Shown here: positions 52,938 through 61,944 of the stretch, one piece after another | How the letters are laid out: each line of letters opens with the position of its first letter | Numbering within the stretch: position 1 is the stretch's first letter | NCBI RefSeq assembly: GCF_018219815.1 | Contig: NZ_JADMKU010000020.1 | Location: forward strand, 17,645 to 81,644 | From: Thalassovita aquimarina | GTDB taxonomy: Bacteria > Pseudomonadota > Alphaproteobacteria > Rhodobacterales > Rhodobacteraceae | Direction: 5' to 3' | DNA: 64,000 nt | Translations under genes and position numbers: made by a program | Notes under the pieces: generated by a model | What the model was told of the DNA's origin: nothing | Seen by the model: the letters and a program-made list of their open reading frames with translations, nothing else | Database searches by the model: none

Positions 52938-53785
52938 GCCCCACTCGCCGTCGCGCCTGTATCGATCATGTGCGCAGCCAGATGAAGGTCTACGAGCGCC
53001 GCGTCTGTCGCGTCCTGGGGCAGCATCGGTCCACCCAGAGACACCAGCCGCGAGGGCGTGCCGACGAGGACTGCCTGGTGTCGGACCTGATCGAATTGGC
53101 TCGTCAGTATGGCCGCTATGGCTATCGGCGTATTGCAGCTCTGCTGAGAGAGGCGGGCTGGGAGGTCAACGACAGACGTGTCGAACGATTGTGGCGGCGG
53201 GAGGGGCTCAAGGTGCCAATCAAACAACCGAAGAAGGGACGGCTCTGGCTGAACGACGGATCCTGCATTCGGCTCCGGCCCGAGCATCGCAACCATGTCT
53301 GGAGCTATGACTTCGTGCATTGCCGGACGGAGGATGGAAAGGTCCTCAGGACGTTGAACATCCTCGATGAGCACAGCCGAGAATGCCTGGCGATCAAGGT
53401 GAAGTGCAAGCTGAACTCGGGCGACGTGAGTGATGCCTTGAGCGACTTGTTCATCCTGCGCGGCATCCCTGCCTTCATCCGCTCCGACAACGGCCCCGAG
53501 TTCGTAGCTCAGGCCGTCCAGGATTGGATCAAGGCTGTCGGTGCCAGAACGGTCTGCATCGAACCAGGTTCGCCCTGGGAGAACGGATATTGCGAGAGCT
53601 TCAACGCCCGGTTCCGCGATGAACTGCTCGATGGCGAGGTCTTCTACAGCCTGCGTGAGGCTCAGATCCTGATCGAACAATGGAGGAAACACTACAACAC
53701 AAAACGACCGCACAGCGCTCTGGGCTACCGCCCACCAGCCCCGGAAACCATCGTCCCGATGGACCCGAGGCCGGTCATGCACTAA
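52901..53785 (+). CDS. IS3-family transposase, OrfB (DDE catalytic)
   Basis: Catalytic transposase part, 294 residues from GTG 52901, in the -1 frame relative to OrfA, so it can be made as an OrfAB fusion by programmed frameshifting. DDE residues are visible: Asp in HVWSYDFVHCRTEDGK, Asp in FIRSDNGPEFVAQA, and Glu in SPWENGYCESFNARF. The end is PPAPETIVPMDPRPVMH. The GTG start lies in the loop of the hairpin at 52890-52912. I see no classical A-rich slippery site, so the frameshift signal is unidentified. Confidence 0.92.
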   Translation: MDRFRPERAEPLSPTRRRACIDHVRSQMKVYERRVCRVLGQHRSTQRHQPRGRADEDCLVSDLIELARQYGRYGYRRIAALLREAGWEVNDRRVERLWRREGLKVPIKQPKKGRLWLNDGSCIRLRPEHRNHVWSYDFVHCRTEDGKVLRTLNILDEHSRECLAIKVKCKLNSGDVSDALSDLFILRGIPAFIRSDNGPEFVAQAVQDWIKAVGARTVCIEPGSPWENGYCESFNARFRDELLDGEVFYSLREAQILIEQWRKHYNTKRPHSALGYRPPAPETIVPMDPRPVMH

Positions 53786-53819
53786 CAATTAAGCTGGACC
53801 ACTCAGGTGGGGCTGATCA

Positions 53820-54927
53820 GCCATGCCATTGCCATAACGCTTGGCACATCGAGCACGGAGTTCTGGCACCGCCCCCAATCCGCCTATACCGACACGGCTG
53901 CATTTGCTGTGCGATACATTAACCACAGCGCGACACCGTTTTTTTCTTGGTCAAGGGGATGAGCATGACCTTGCTTGACCGCGCCAGATCTAAGGCCGGA
54001 TGGCAGCCGGCACGCCTCCAGTCCTTCTTTCTGACGCGCGGCATCCTGCTCATAGTGCTGCAGTTCACCGTCATCAATCTTGGATGGAAGCTCGCCGAAG
54101 ACGGATTGGTATTTACTGAGATCTCGTGGTCACTCCTTTTGCATGCCAGTGCGCCAACAAGATTCCACGGGGTCTTATTTTCTTTGACCACTTCAATGAT
54201 CCTGGCAAGCATCCTCATGCGATACTCGACACCTGTCGTCATGGCATTTGCAGGTCTGGTTCTGCTGGCACCCGAGCTTTACCTGCCGCTGTTGACCTAT
54301 CCGGATGTGACCAGGTCTGTTCCAAGTTGGATTGCAGCGCTGACCATACCTGGTCACTGGCCTGATGCGTTCATCCTGTATACGCCAGTTCCCTGGCTCG
54401 GGATGACGCTTTGTGGCCTTATTCTCGAACGCCTTTTTCTGGAATCGCGCAAGCGCTTTGAGGCGATGCTCATACCTGTTGGTCTTTCCGCCCTGGAGCT
54501 GTTTGTTTTGGGGATTGCTATCGCATCGCTCCTGGACAGGCCTGCTTCGCTGATCGAGGCGTTCCATCTGCGACGCTATCCGCCTCATCTCCTGCTTCTT
54601 GTCTATGCCACCGGTGTGAACTGTCTGCTTCTCGCCCTTTTGCAGAGATATAACTTTGGTATTCTGGACGCCGTTCTGATCACCTTCGGGCAATCAGCGC
54701 TCATGTGTTACGTCACACGTCTCTTTATTTTTTTATTTGCAATCCGCCTGTCAGGACAGGAACCGGCGCTCACACATGGGATAAGTCTTGCTGTGCTTTG
54801 CCTCGCCGCAATGTACCCACTTAGCATGGCCTACAGTGTTCTCATAAAGCCTAGATTCAGGCCCGCCCTACTACGCGGAGAAAGAGCGCTGCGCGCAGCC
54901 ACCAGGGAAATCCTGGCGCGCGACTGA
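53820..54927 (+). pseudogene. DUF1624/HGSNAT-like membrane acyltransferase, 5' lost at IS and frameshifted
   Basis: Two adjacent frames encode one protein. From the IS end the first frame reads SHAIAITLGTSSTEFWHRPQ and AAFAVRYINHSATPF, then ends at TGA 53960. The second frame continues VFFLVKGMSMTLL, then FFLTRGILLIVLQFTVIN and many transmembrane helices to 54927. A single missing T in the seven-T run at 53939-53945 explains the switch; eight Ts would restore one frame. The order of motifs fits the DUF1624/heparan-alpha-glucosaminide N-acetyltransferase family. The N-terminus with its start codon is removed by the IS. The second part alone could still be translated from ATG 53959 or TTG 53947, but would be non-functional if the N-terminal helices are needed. 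Confidence 0.75.
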
Positions 54928-55533
54928 TCTTATTTACGAGCCACAACTGACTGGAACTGGTTTGATCCTCCCTGAAGTACTCCTCGCGGGTTTTGTATTC
55001 ACAACAGGCGTCTACGAGTTTGGGATTGACCAGAGCACCAGAATTGGACGCGTCTTGTATTGGGAAAAAGTTGTTTGGACGGGAACTGACTGCTCCCGCA
55101 CAGACATAAATTGATGTCACCTGGCCTGCCCGGCAGCGACGTGAATTCGCGCCAACGTCTGATCACCATGCCAAAAGAAGTGCGCCCAGCCGACTTGTGG
55201 ACGTGCCGATGCCGAGGCATCGAGACAGATTGCGTGGTATTCATCAATCCCATCCATCTTGCGCATCGCCTCTGTACGCGGGCTTAGATCCTCATGCACT
55301 GCTGGGGGAGCCTGCAGCCTGGTAGACAGAGAAGGGCGGGAAACGGACTTTCACCGTGACCTAGTCCATCGGCAGCTTTGCGCAGGAAGCGGACTTTGCA
55401 AAGTTTGGCGAACGCCCGTAGCTAACCATCAGTACTTTTGCAGCGGACGGCAGCTTCGAGACCTTAATGAATCTCGGGAAGAGGAAACACATAACCGTGA
55501 AACGATTCCCAGTTTTCCAGCACGGTCGTGTCG
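54928..55533. other. 606-nt gap with gene fragments and a dispersed repeat
   Basis: No intact gene is seen. A minus-strand frame of 60 codons (55117-55299) has protein-like segments (GIDEYHAICLDASASARPQ) but no recognised family or ribosome-binding site. A second minus-strand frame, ending at TAA 55464-55466 and overlapping the 3' end of the ATPase gene, reads LDDTTVLENWESFHGYVFPL; it looks like the tail of a former gene. Repeat copy A lies at 55336-55403. I take the stretch as decayed, recombined DNA. Confidence 0.6.
55336..55403 (+). repeat. Dispersed repeat, copy A
   Basis: Core GGCAGCTTTGCGCAGGAAGC, then GGACTTTGCAAAG. It is related to copies B (59390-59462), C (62168-62244) and D (61201-61262) in the same orientation. 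The left part GGGCGGGAAACGGACT aligns with the left part of B. No coding potential is apparent. Confidence 0.75.
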
Positions 55534-58077
55534 TCAAGGCTCAGCACCTTCTCGCCGGGAAAATGCAGCCCCTGCACTGATGATACCCCCTCCGAGCAAT
55601 GCGATTGCCCAGTCAATGAAGTGGAGCGGAGACAGGTGCAGAACTGCGGCTATCGGTTCGATCTGGATGATGACGAAAGCCGATATGACAGGAAGCACCG
55701 ATGCTATCACGGCGGGTCGCGAGCCAAGCCGCGTCAGCGCCGCCGTCATTGCTCCGCTCGCGGTAATGAGTGCCGCCATCGCCATCGATCGCGCGTGCGG
55801 GACATCGAATTCGGTGCCGAGATTATAAACATAGCCACCCATGATGATCGCGATGGCGATGGCGCCGACGATTCCGATCTTGGCCCACTCCGCCGGGGAA
55901 AAAAATCGTAACCGCTGCCGCCGGTTGGAACGCGCCAGCGCGTCCCGCGATGGCAGGTTCTGGAAAACCAGCATGGCCGTTGGATGGATAATAAGCTCGA
56001 TCCAGACGATGTGGATCGGCAGGTATAGCAGCGGATATCCCAGAAGCGGGATCAAGGCTGCCGTCGCCACCAGCGGGGCGTGCAGCATAAGAAGATATGC
56101 GAAGCTCAGTCTAAGGTTCGTGAACAGTTGGCGGCCTTCGGCGATCGCGCGCACGATCGTCGTGAAATTATCGTCGAGAAGTACGATCGAGGCCACCTCG
56201 CGCGCCGATCGCGTTCCGCGTTCCCCCATCGCGATGCCAACATCCGCACCACGAAGCGCGGGGGCGTCATTGACGCCGTCGCCGGTAACCGCGACCAATT
56301 CTCCCTTTTCCCGGAGCGCCTCGACGAGCGCGAGTTTCTGGGACGGCGTGCATCGGGCGACGACGTCGAAACCGACCTCCGCACCCTTGTGAAGTTGCAG
56401 GTGCTCGGCCAGCTGGGCACCGTCGATGACCCGCGGCTCTGCCGCGCCGATGCCGATCTCCTTGGCAATCGCCGCTGCCGTCCGGGAATGATCCCCGGTG
56501 ATCATGATCACGCGAATCCCGGCTTGCTGCGCTTCTTTCACGGCATCGGCGACGCCCGGCCGTACCGGGTCCGAGAAGGCAAGAAGACCTGCGAAATCGT
56601 AACTGGTTTCGGGTTCTGCGCCGGACCAGCTCTGCAGCGACCGGGCCGCAACGGCAATGACTTTGTGACCCGTAGCGGCGAGGTCCTGTGTCCGGTGCAG
56701 CCAGGCCTCACGCTCCCGCTCCGACAGGCCGGTCATCGAAAGCACACTTTCGGGCGCGCCTTTCATTGCCACGCGCCATGCGCTGTCCGCGACGCGCATA
56801 ACCGACACTTCGCGGAGCCGATCCTCGGTGAAGGGGAAGACCGCCTCGACTTGTCCGGCTAGGGGGCGTGCGTTCTTCAGAAGGAGCAGGTCCAGCGGGT
56901 CTTCTGTTTCCGTTCTCGAGGCCGTCGCGCCGAGGGTAAGGACGTCTTCCCGGCTCAGCCCCGCGGCGGGAACGACATGGTCGAGCAAGAGCCGCCCTTC
57001 AGTCAGTGTACCTGTCTTGTCGGTGCAGATGCAGGAAACCCGGCCGATGTTTTCTACGACAACGGCCCGGCGGACCAGAGCCTGCTGCTTGGCGAGACGA
57101 TAGACGCCGAGCCCGAGAAAGAACGAAAAAACGACAGGAAATTCCTCGGGCAGCGCCGCAATCGCGAGGGTGACCGCGCTCAGGAGGGCATCGACCACGC
57201 CGTAACCTTGCACATACCGGATGACCGCGAGGATTGCGCAGAGCAACAGCGCTGCAACGAGCAGGATCCGGACGAGCTGTGCGATCGCCTCCTGCAGGGG
57301 AGTCCGTTCGGCTCGCGTCGTGCTGGAAAGCCGTGCGATTTCTCCATAGAGGGTTTCGCTACCAGTCAATGCGATGCGCACACGGGCTTCCCCGGTCAGC
57401 AACCGCGTGCCGGCCATGCCCCAGTGTTCCCCGTCGATTGTCGCCTCCCAGGGGCCGGCAGGGGGGCATGCAATCGGGTTTTTCCGAACCGGCAGAGCCT
57501 CGCCGGTGAGCGTGGACTCGTCCGCCTGAAGGGCGCTGCCGGACAAGATCAGGCCGTCTGCCGGAAAGTAGGCGCCCGCAGGAACGATGACGAGATCGCC
57601 CGGAACGAGGGCCGTCGAGGGAATGTCGTGCTCCTGCCCGCCCCGGATCACACGCGCATGGGACGCGAGCCTCGCCCGAAGCCCCTCTGTTGAAGCCTGA
57701 GTGCGCCGGTGAAGATAGGCGTCCATACCGACAATCGGGATCAGGGCAGCAGCAAGAACGACCGCCTCTGTGTAATCCCCGAGCCAGAGAAACAGGGCGG
57801 CAGTCCCGACAAGAAACCAGATCATCGGGTCCTGCACCGTGCTGCGCGCGATCTCCAGCCAGCTCGAGGACGTCTCGGCTACAATCGTATTCGGCCCGTA
57901 TTTGGCGCGTCGTGCCGACACCCCGGTATCATCTATACCCTCGAACTCGGTCCACAATCCTTCGAGTCGTTCGAGAGGAGCTTTACGTTGCAAGTCGTGC
58001 TTTCCCGTTCTTAGGTTTCTCAGCGGGTGTCCGAAAAAGCCTATGGCTTGCCCCGAATGGCAGTCAACTCGTCTCAT
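55534..58077 (-). CDS. P-type cation-transporting ATPase (HAD-IC, PMCA/SERCA-like)
   Basis: P-type ATPase of up to 847 residues in the Ca2+/Mn2+-like P2 lineage. The phosphorylation site is CTDKTGTLTEG, the actuator loop is TLTGEALPVRK, the hinge is VAVTGDGVNDAPALRGADVG, and M4 carries ALPEEFPVVFSFFLGLG instead of the usual PEGLP. There is no CPx motif or N-terminal metal-binding Cys domain, so copper or zinc export of the P1B kind is unlikely. About ten transmembrane helices. The ion is unknown. The start is uncertain: ATG 58077 adds 30 odd residues, and a later TTG/GTG may be used. Divergent from a cation diffusion facilitator. Confidence 0.88.
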   Translation of the reverse strand: MRRVDCHSGQAIGFFGHPLRNLRTGKHDLQRKAPLERLEGLWTEFEGIDDTGVSARRAKYGPNTIVAETSSSWLEIARSTVQDPMIWFLVGTAALFLWLGDYTEAVVLAAALIPIVGMDAYLHRRTQASTEGLRARLASHARVIRGGQEHDIPSTALVPGDLVIVPAGAYFPADGLILSGSALQADESTLTGEALPVRKNPIACPPAGPWEATIDGEHWGMAGTRLLTGEARVRIALTGSETLYGEIARLSSTTRAERTPLQEAIAQLVRILLVAALLLCAILAVIRYVQGYGVVDALLSAVTLAIAALPEEFPVVFSFFLGLGVYRLAKQQALVRRAVVVENIGRVSCICTDKTGTLTEGRLLLDHVVPAAGLSREDVLTLGATASRTETEDPLDLLLLKNARPLAGQVEAVFPFTEDRLREVSVMRVADSAWRVAMKGAPESVLSMTGLSEREREAWLHRTQDLAATGHKVIAVAARSLQSWSGAEPETSYDFAGLLAFSDPVRPGVADAVKEAQQAGIRVIMITGDHSRTAAAIAKEIGIGAAEPRVIDGAQLAEHLQLHKGAEVGFDVVARCTPSQKLALVEALREKGELVAVTGDGVNDAPALRGADVGIAMGERGTRSAREVASIVLLDDNFTTIVRAIAEGRQLFTNLRLSFAYLLMLHAPLVATAALIPLLGYPLLYLPIHIVWIELIIHPTAMLVFQNLPSRDALARSNRRQRLRFFSPAEWAKIGIVGAIAIAIIMGGYVYNLGTEFDVPHARSMAMAALITASGAMTAALTRLGSRPAVIASVLPVISAFVIIQIEPIAAVLHLSPLHFIDWAIALLGGGIISAGAAFSRREGAEP

Positions 58078-58204
58078 CCGGACGAGCGCGGCGCAGGCCC
58101 AACAGGTCCGGATTGCGTTTGAGTGTCATTATTATTCGCGAATTTAGTTACTTGAGGGACTTTCCGACACCTTGTATGGGCAGGCACAACTGAAGGGGAA
58201 TGTT

Positions 58205-59095
58205 ATGTCTGCTGCGCTGAAACTGGCCACCGGAAGTCTTTTGATCGGCTGCCTTGTGCTTGGCCTCAAGGTTCTGGCGTGGTGGATGACGGGATCTGTC
58301 GCGCTCCTGTCGGACGCGCTGGAAAGCACGGTCAACCTCGCAACGGCCTTCGCCGCCCTCATCGCCATCCGGGTGGCCGCACGTCCCGCCGACGCGAACC
58401 ATCCCTTCGGCCACCACAAGGCCGAATTCTTCAGCGCGGTGCTTGAAGGGGTCATGATCATCGTCGCCGCGCTTTTCATCCTGCGCGAGGCATATCATGG
58501 GTTCATGAGCCCGCGGGTGCTTGACGCGCCGATCGAAGGGTTGTTGGTCAATGGGGCAGCGACGGCGCTGAACGGCGTATGGGCGTGGGTGCTTGTGCGA
58601 CAGGGCCAGAAACTGAAATCGCCCGCGCTGGTCGCGGATGGCAGGCATCTGTGGACGGATGTCGTGACCTCGGCGGGCGTTGCCGGTGGCGTGCTGCTTG
58701 CCCTGGTGACGGGATGGTGGGTGCTCGATGCGGTGATGGCGGCGCTGGTTGCGGTCAACATTCTCTGGTCCGGCTGGCGGGTGGTAAAGGAATCGCTGAG
58801 CGGCCTGATGGACGAGGCGGTGCCAGACGAGACGCTCGAACAGATACGCCAGGCCATATCGGCCGAGGCGCACGGCGCTGTCGAGGCGCACGATCTCAGA
58901 ACCCGTCACGCCGGCAGCGCCACCTTCGTGGAATTCCACCTTGTTGTTCCGGGCGAGATGTCCGTGTTCGACGCGCACGAGATTTGTGATCGTGTCGAGG
59001 CCGCGGTCGCCAAGGCCGTTCCCGACACCAATGTCACGATCCACGTCGAGCCGGAGCACAAATCGAAACACACCGGTATCATCGTGCTTGACTGA
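58205..59095 (+). CDS. Cation diffusion facilitator family transporter
   Basis: Proton-driven divalent metal exporter of 296 residues with six transmembrane helices and a cytoplasmic C-terminal domain. The metal-site motifs are visible as SDALESTVNLATAF (TM2), HHKAEFFSAVLEG and LVADGRHLWTDVVTS (TM5 HxxxD). The TM2 site is Asp plus Glu rather than His-Asp, so metal preference (zinc, iron or manganese) cannot be fixed. AAGGGGA precedes ATG 58205. It is divergent from the P-type ATPase with 127 nt between, suggesting a shared metal-response control region, but no regulator gene is adjacent. Confidence 0.92.
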   Translation: MSAALKLATGSLLIGCLVLGLKVLAWWMTGSVALLSDALESTVNLATAFAALIAIRVAARPADANHPFGHHKAEFFSAVLEGVMIIVAALFILREAYHGFMSPRVLDAPIEGLLVNGAATALNGVWAWVLVRQGQKLKSPALVADGRHLWTDVVTSAGVAGGVLLALVTGWWVLDAVMAALVAVNILWSGWRVVKESLSGLMDEAVPDETLEQIRQAISAEAHGAVEAHDLRTRHAGSATFVEFHLVVPGEMSVFDAHEICDRVEAAVAKAVPDTNVTIHVEPEHKSKHTGIIVLD

Positions 59096-59630
59096 CGCGG
59101 GATCCGGACCGGCCTTGTTTTCCAAGAATCTCTAGCTCATCCCGCGGGCACTCCAGATACTTATCAGGTATCCAGATTCCTAAAAAATCAGTCTCATCGG
59201 GGACAGCCCCCCCTGTTGGAAGTTCTCAGAACAACTAAAGGACTAAGCACCGCGCGGGACAACGGGTAGTCAGAACCGCACCGGATTTGCCGAAGGCCCC
59301 AACTCGTGAGCAAGATGAAGCATCTTTGTTTACCGCAAACCGACGGACTGTTCGACGCAGACACGAAAAAGCCCTTTGATGATCGGCTGCGTTGGGCTGA
59401 AGGTGATCGTTCGCTGCGACCTGAACCAACGGCGGCTTTGCGCAGGAAGCTGACTTTGCAAACTCAGGGTCGGGCGGGCCTTTTAAATCGCACGTATTCG
59501 GCCCAATGCGGTCACTGAGAAAGGGTTGTGAAAGTCCGTCTTGCGCTCGAAGAGAGGGAGTTGCGCCGCTGCTGATTGGATTGTCGAAGAGAATTCCCTT
59601 CGAACGCCATATGACGACCAAGATCCTCCT
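59096..59630. other. 535-nt gap with dispersed repeat B
   Basis: No convincing gene. It holds repeat copy B (59390-59462), and a short plus-strand frame (59306-59518) that runs across the repeat and is not conserved coding by eye. The left part (59100-59300) is unremarkable. Confidence 0.6.
59390..59462 (+). repeat. Dispersed repeat, copy B
   Basis: GTTGGGCTGAAGGTGATCG at the left and GGCGGCTTTGCGCAGGAAGC then TGACTTTGCAAA at the right. It aligns over the full length with copy C and over about 65 nt with copy A. It is placed between the CDF gene and the winged-helix regulator. Confidence 0.8.
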
Positions 59631-60821
59631 TCAGTTTTCCTTATCTCGATCCAGAAATTCTAGCGTTGCGTCGAAGATACGGCCGAATGCAGGGTCGCTC
59701 GAGATCGGGAAGGAGTTCGAACTGTCCACTTCCAGAAATTCGGCGCCAGGAATCCCGGCAGCCACACGACGCCCTTCAGCGGTCGGGTGGATCGTACACA
59801 TTTGTGTATGGATCACGAGCGTTGGCGCGCGCACCTTTGCCAAATCATCCAGGACATTGAGGTTGTCGATCAGATTTCGCTGCAACAAGGCATCCTCGGT
59901 CGAGCAGGCATGTGCGATGAGTTGAATGAGCTCTGTTGTCTCGTCGAAAGACATCGTTGGCAGCACCATCGTTGCCCAGGCACGCATGAAGCCGTTATCC
60001 GGATCCCCCCAGCCGCCGCTCTTGAGAAGCGCTATAAATGGGTCGTTTGCGGAATCTATTGGAGCGTTCTCGCGCGTGGCCCTGCCTCGAGCATATCCGT
60101 TGTGCAGAACGAGGCGCGAAACGCGATCGGGCCACCTTGCGGCCAGACGGATCGCAACGGCAGCAGCCTGCAGGGTCGCGATGATCGGAAAGCGATCGAG
60201 GCCTGCGGCATCGGCGACGGCAATCATGTCGTCCACATGCTGCTCCAGACTATCTTCGCGCTTGATCGGGTCCGATAGGCCTGCTCCTCTGATATCATAT
60301 CGGATCAGCCGGTGCTTTTCCGCAAGAGCCGTCAAACCCCGGCGCAGCAATCCGCTGTACCAGTCCTTTTCCAAGTGTGACAGGTGATGCCAGGCATAGA
60401 GAACCGGCGTTCCTTCTCCTGCACTCGACCACGCAATGCTGGTGCCGTCTGCCGAAGCGGCGTAACGGATTGTCTGACGCAACTCGGGCCTTGTCACGGG
60501 GCCGGCGTTCTCCTGAATGCTTACCTCCGCGACCATCTCGAACCCGCGCCTCGGAACCGTGCGGATAATCCGTTGGTCCCGTCCATTGTCCCCGACAGCC
60601 GTTCGCGCCGCATTGATCCGCGCGCTGATTGTCGCTTCTGAGACGATCCGCCCCTCCCACACTGCTTCGATCAACTGATCCTTGGTTACCAGAGATCCCG
60701 CGTTTTCGGCCAGTACGTGGAGAATATCAAAAACCTGCGGCTCAACAGGGATGTTCTCACCGCCCCGCATCAATGCATAGCGTTTGATGTCTAACTTGTT
60801 GTCGTAAAAGGAGTAGATCAT
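59631..60821 (-). CDS. Winged-helix regulator fused to a degenerate alpha/beta-hydrolase
   Basis: Protein of 396 residues from ATG 60821. The first 100 residues are an OmpR/CadC-type winged helix (VEPQVFDILHVLAENAGSLV, TVPRRGFEMVAEV). Residues 120-396 are a full alpha/beta-hydrolase fold (RYDIRGAGLSD, RLAARWPDRVSRLVL, APTLVIHT). The catalytic triad is absent: the nucleophile elbow that should read G-x-S-x-G is IATLQAAAV with Leu217 in place of Ser, Cys342 stands where Asp is expected (HTQMCTIHP), and Ser370 replaces the His (DSSNSFPI). It is therefore probably a ligand-binding sensor rather than an enzyme. Target genes are unknown; it is flanked by dispersed repeats B and D. Confidence 0.85.
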   Translation of the reverse strand: MIYSFYDNKLDIKRYALMRGGENIPVEPQVFDILHVLAENAGSLVTKDQLIEAVWEGRIVSEATISARINAARTAVGDNGRDQRIIRTVPRRGFEMVAEVSIQENAGPVTRPELRQTIRYAASADGTSIAWSSAGEGTPVLYAWHHLSHLEKDWYSGLLRRGLTALAEKHRLIRYDIRGAGLSDPIKREDSLEQHVDDMIAVADAAGLDRFPIIATLQAAAVAIRLAARWPDRVSRLVLHNGYARGRATRENAPIDSANDPFIALLKSGGWGDPDNGFMRAWATMVLPTMSFDETTELIQLIAHACSTEDALLQRNLIDNLNVLDDLAKVRAPTLVIHTQMCTIHPTAEGRRVAAGIPGAEFLEVDSSNSFPISSDPAFGRIFDATLEFLDRDKEN

Positions 60822-61200
60822 ATCCTGGCGCCTCTGCAGCACCTCATCTCTACCAAAGATTAATCGGCGGCCTGAAGACAAAGCAAGGAAATCCCAACCG
60901 CTCTAAGAGGCTTTCTTCAAGCAGCGCAAAGGCCAAGCGCCCATTCTGAGTGGGACCGGAGGGAAGGAGTCCACCAGGATCAACCAGCATTGCTGGGCTC
61001 TCCAAGACGGGTCGATTGATTGCAAATACTAAACAGCGCGATCCCACGCGATGCGCAGCGCAGCGGCGTACGTGTTGTTTGCCGACATAGGAAATGTCGT
61101 CGGATCGCTTGCCGCTCTGGTGATAGGGTGAGTTGCGCTCAGGCGCCGCCATACCGAGGCAGGCCCTGCCGCGAAATCGGTATTCAGAGGCAAGCCAGGA

Positions 61201-61262
61201 CCGCTTCGGGCTGGAAACCGATATTTGCGGCGGACGACACCAATGCCTGCTACGCGGACTTT
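61201..61262 (+). repeat. Dispersed repeat, degenerate copy D
   Basis: CCGCTTCGGGCTGGAAA at its left matches copy C almost exactly (CCGCTTCGGGCTGAAAG). The right part ends CGCGGACTTTGC and is only loosely similar. Same orientation as A, B and C. Confidence 0.5.
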
Positions 61263-61344
61263 GCCGACATCTTGGGCGTCATTGGCAATTGGTGCTTCCG
61301 GCCCAACGCAGACGCGAAGTGCAGAGGACTTCAGTGGTCGGTTT

Positions 61345-61419
61345 CTGAAAACAGGGCCCCGATAGACCTACAGCCAGTCATGCTCTAACATTCAAACCGG
61401 AACACTGGGGTGGGGCTGC
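61345..61419 (+). mobile_element. Decayed right end of an IS3-family element
   Basis: It aligns with the right end of the intact IS3 at 53745-53815: CCCCGATAGACCTACAGCC against CCCGATGGACCCGAGGCC, CAGTCATGCTCTAAC against CGGTCATGCACTAAC, and ACTGGGGTGGGGCTG against ACTCAGGTGGGGCTG. The translated tail ends PIDLQPVML instead of PMDPRPVMH. Only the last 75 nt remain, so an older copy once occupied this site. Confidence 0.75.
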
Positions 61420-61473
61420 AACGGCCGGTCTGTCGGGTAGCGTCAGTTCAGCCGAAAATGACTTGGAGGCGAC

Positions 61474-61944
61474 ATGGCTGACGAGAAAGACCAATTGGGT
61501 TTGCGTGAACCAGGTCACGACCTGCATCTCGAACATGAGGATGCAACGATCCGCTATTTGCACTGGATCATTCGCTTCGCGGTCAAGATTCTAGCAATAC
61601 TTATGGTGATGGTTATTGTATGGGGCCTAGGCGATGTGATCTTCGTCCTCTACCAACGCGTTACAGAGCCGCCCTTCATGCTGTTGCAGATCAGCGACCT
61701 CCTGGCGACCTTCGGTTCCTTCCTCGCGGTGCTGATCGCGATTGAGATATTCGTAAATATCAGCATGTATCTCAGCACCAACGTGATCCCGGTACGGCTG
61801 GTCGTCGCGACGGCCTTGATGGCAATCGCACGGAAGGTCATCATATTCGACTATGACCAAATCACACCGCCATATATTTATGGAACGGCGGCCGTCGTTC
61901 TTGCATTGGGAATTACGTACTGGCTGATCACAAAGCGCAGCTGA
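61474..61944 (+). CDS. PsiE-like membrane protein
   Basis: Inner-membrane protein of 156 residues with four transmembrane helices, resembling the phosphate-starvation-inducible PsiE family (ISDLLATFGSFLAVLIAIEI, VRLVVATALMAIARKVIIFD). GGAGG lies 6-10 nt before ATG 61474. Function of PsiE proteins is unknown. No Pho box is evident in the upstream gap, which is filled by an IS remnant, so regulation is unclear. Confidence 0.85.
   Translation: MADEKDQLGLREPGHDLHLEHEDATIRYLHWIIRFAVKILAILMVMVIVWGLGDVIFVLYQRVTEPPFMLLQISDLLATFGSFLAVLIAIEIFVNISMYLSTNVIPVRLVVATALMAIARKVIIFDYDQITPPYIYGTAAVVLALGITYWLITKRS

Larger units (their letters stand above)
52548..53819 (+). mobile_element. IS3-family insertion sequence (IS407-like group), apparently complete
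   Basis: About 1.27 kb with two overlapping transposase frames. The left end TGATGCTTCCCCACTGAG and the inverted right end TGATCAGCCCCACCTGAG match with indels, followed by TTGGTCCACC and TGGTCCAGC, giving imperfect terminal inverted repeats. No clear target duplication is visible; GCCAT occurs beside both ends (52540-52545 region and 53820) but not at the exact boundary. Boundaries are therefore approximate. It sits at the 3' end of the NnrU gene and at the 5' end of a broken acyltransferase-like gene. Confidence 0.85.
60822..61473. other. 652-nt gap with repeat D and IS3 remnant
   Basis: No intact gene is supported. It contains repeat copy D (61201-61262) and the decayed right end of an IS3-family element (61345-61419). 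A 100-codon minus-strand frame (60850-61152) lacks a plausible start context and family. The remainder, 60882-61200, is featureless. Confidence 0.6.

Noticed and set aside
60850..61152. 100-codon minus-strand frame next to the winged-helix gene
   Set aside because: No Shine-Dalgarno, no recognised family, and it overlaps decayed intergenic DNA.
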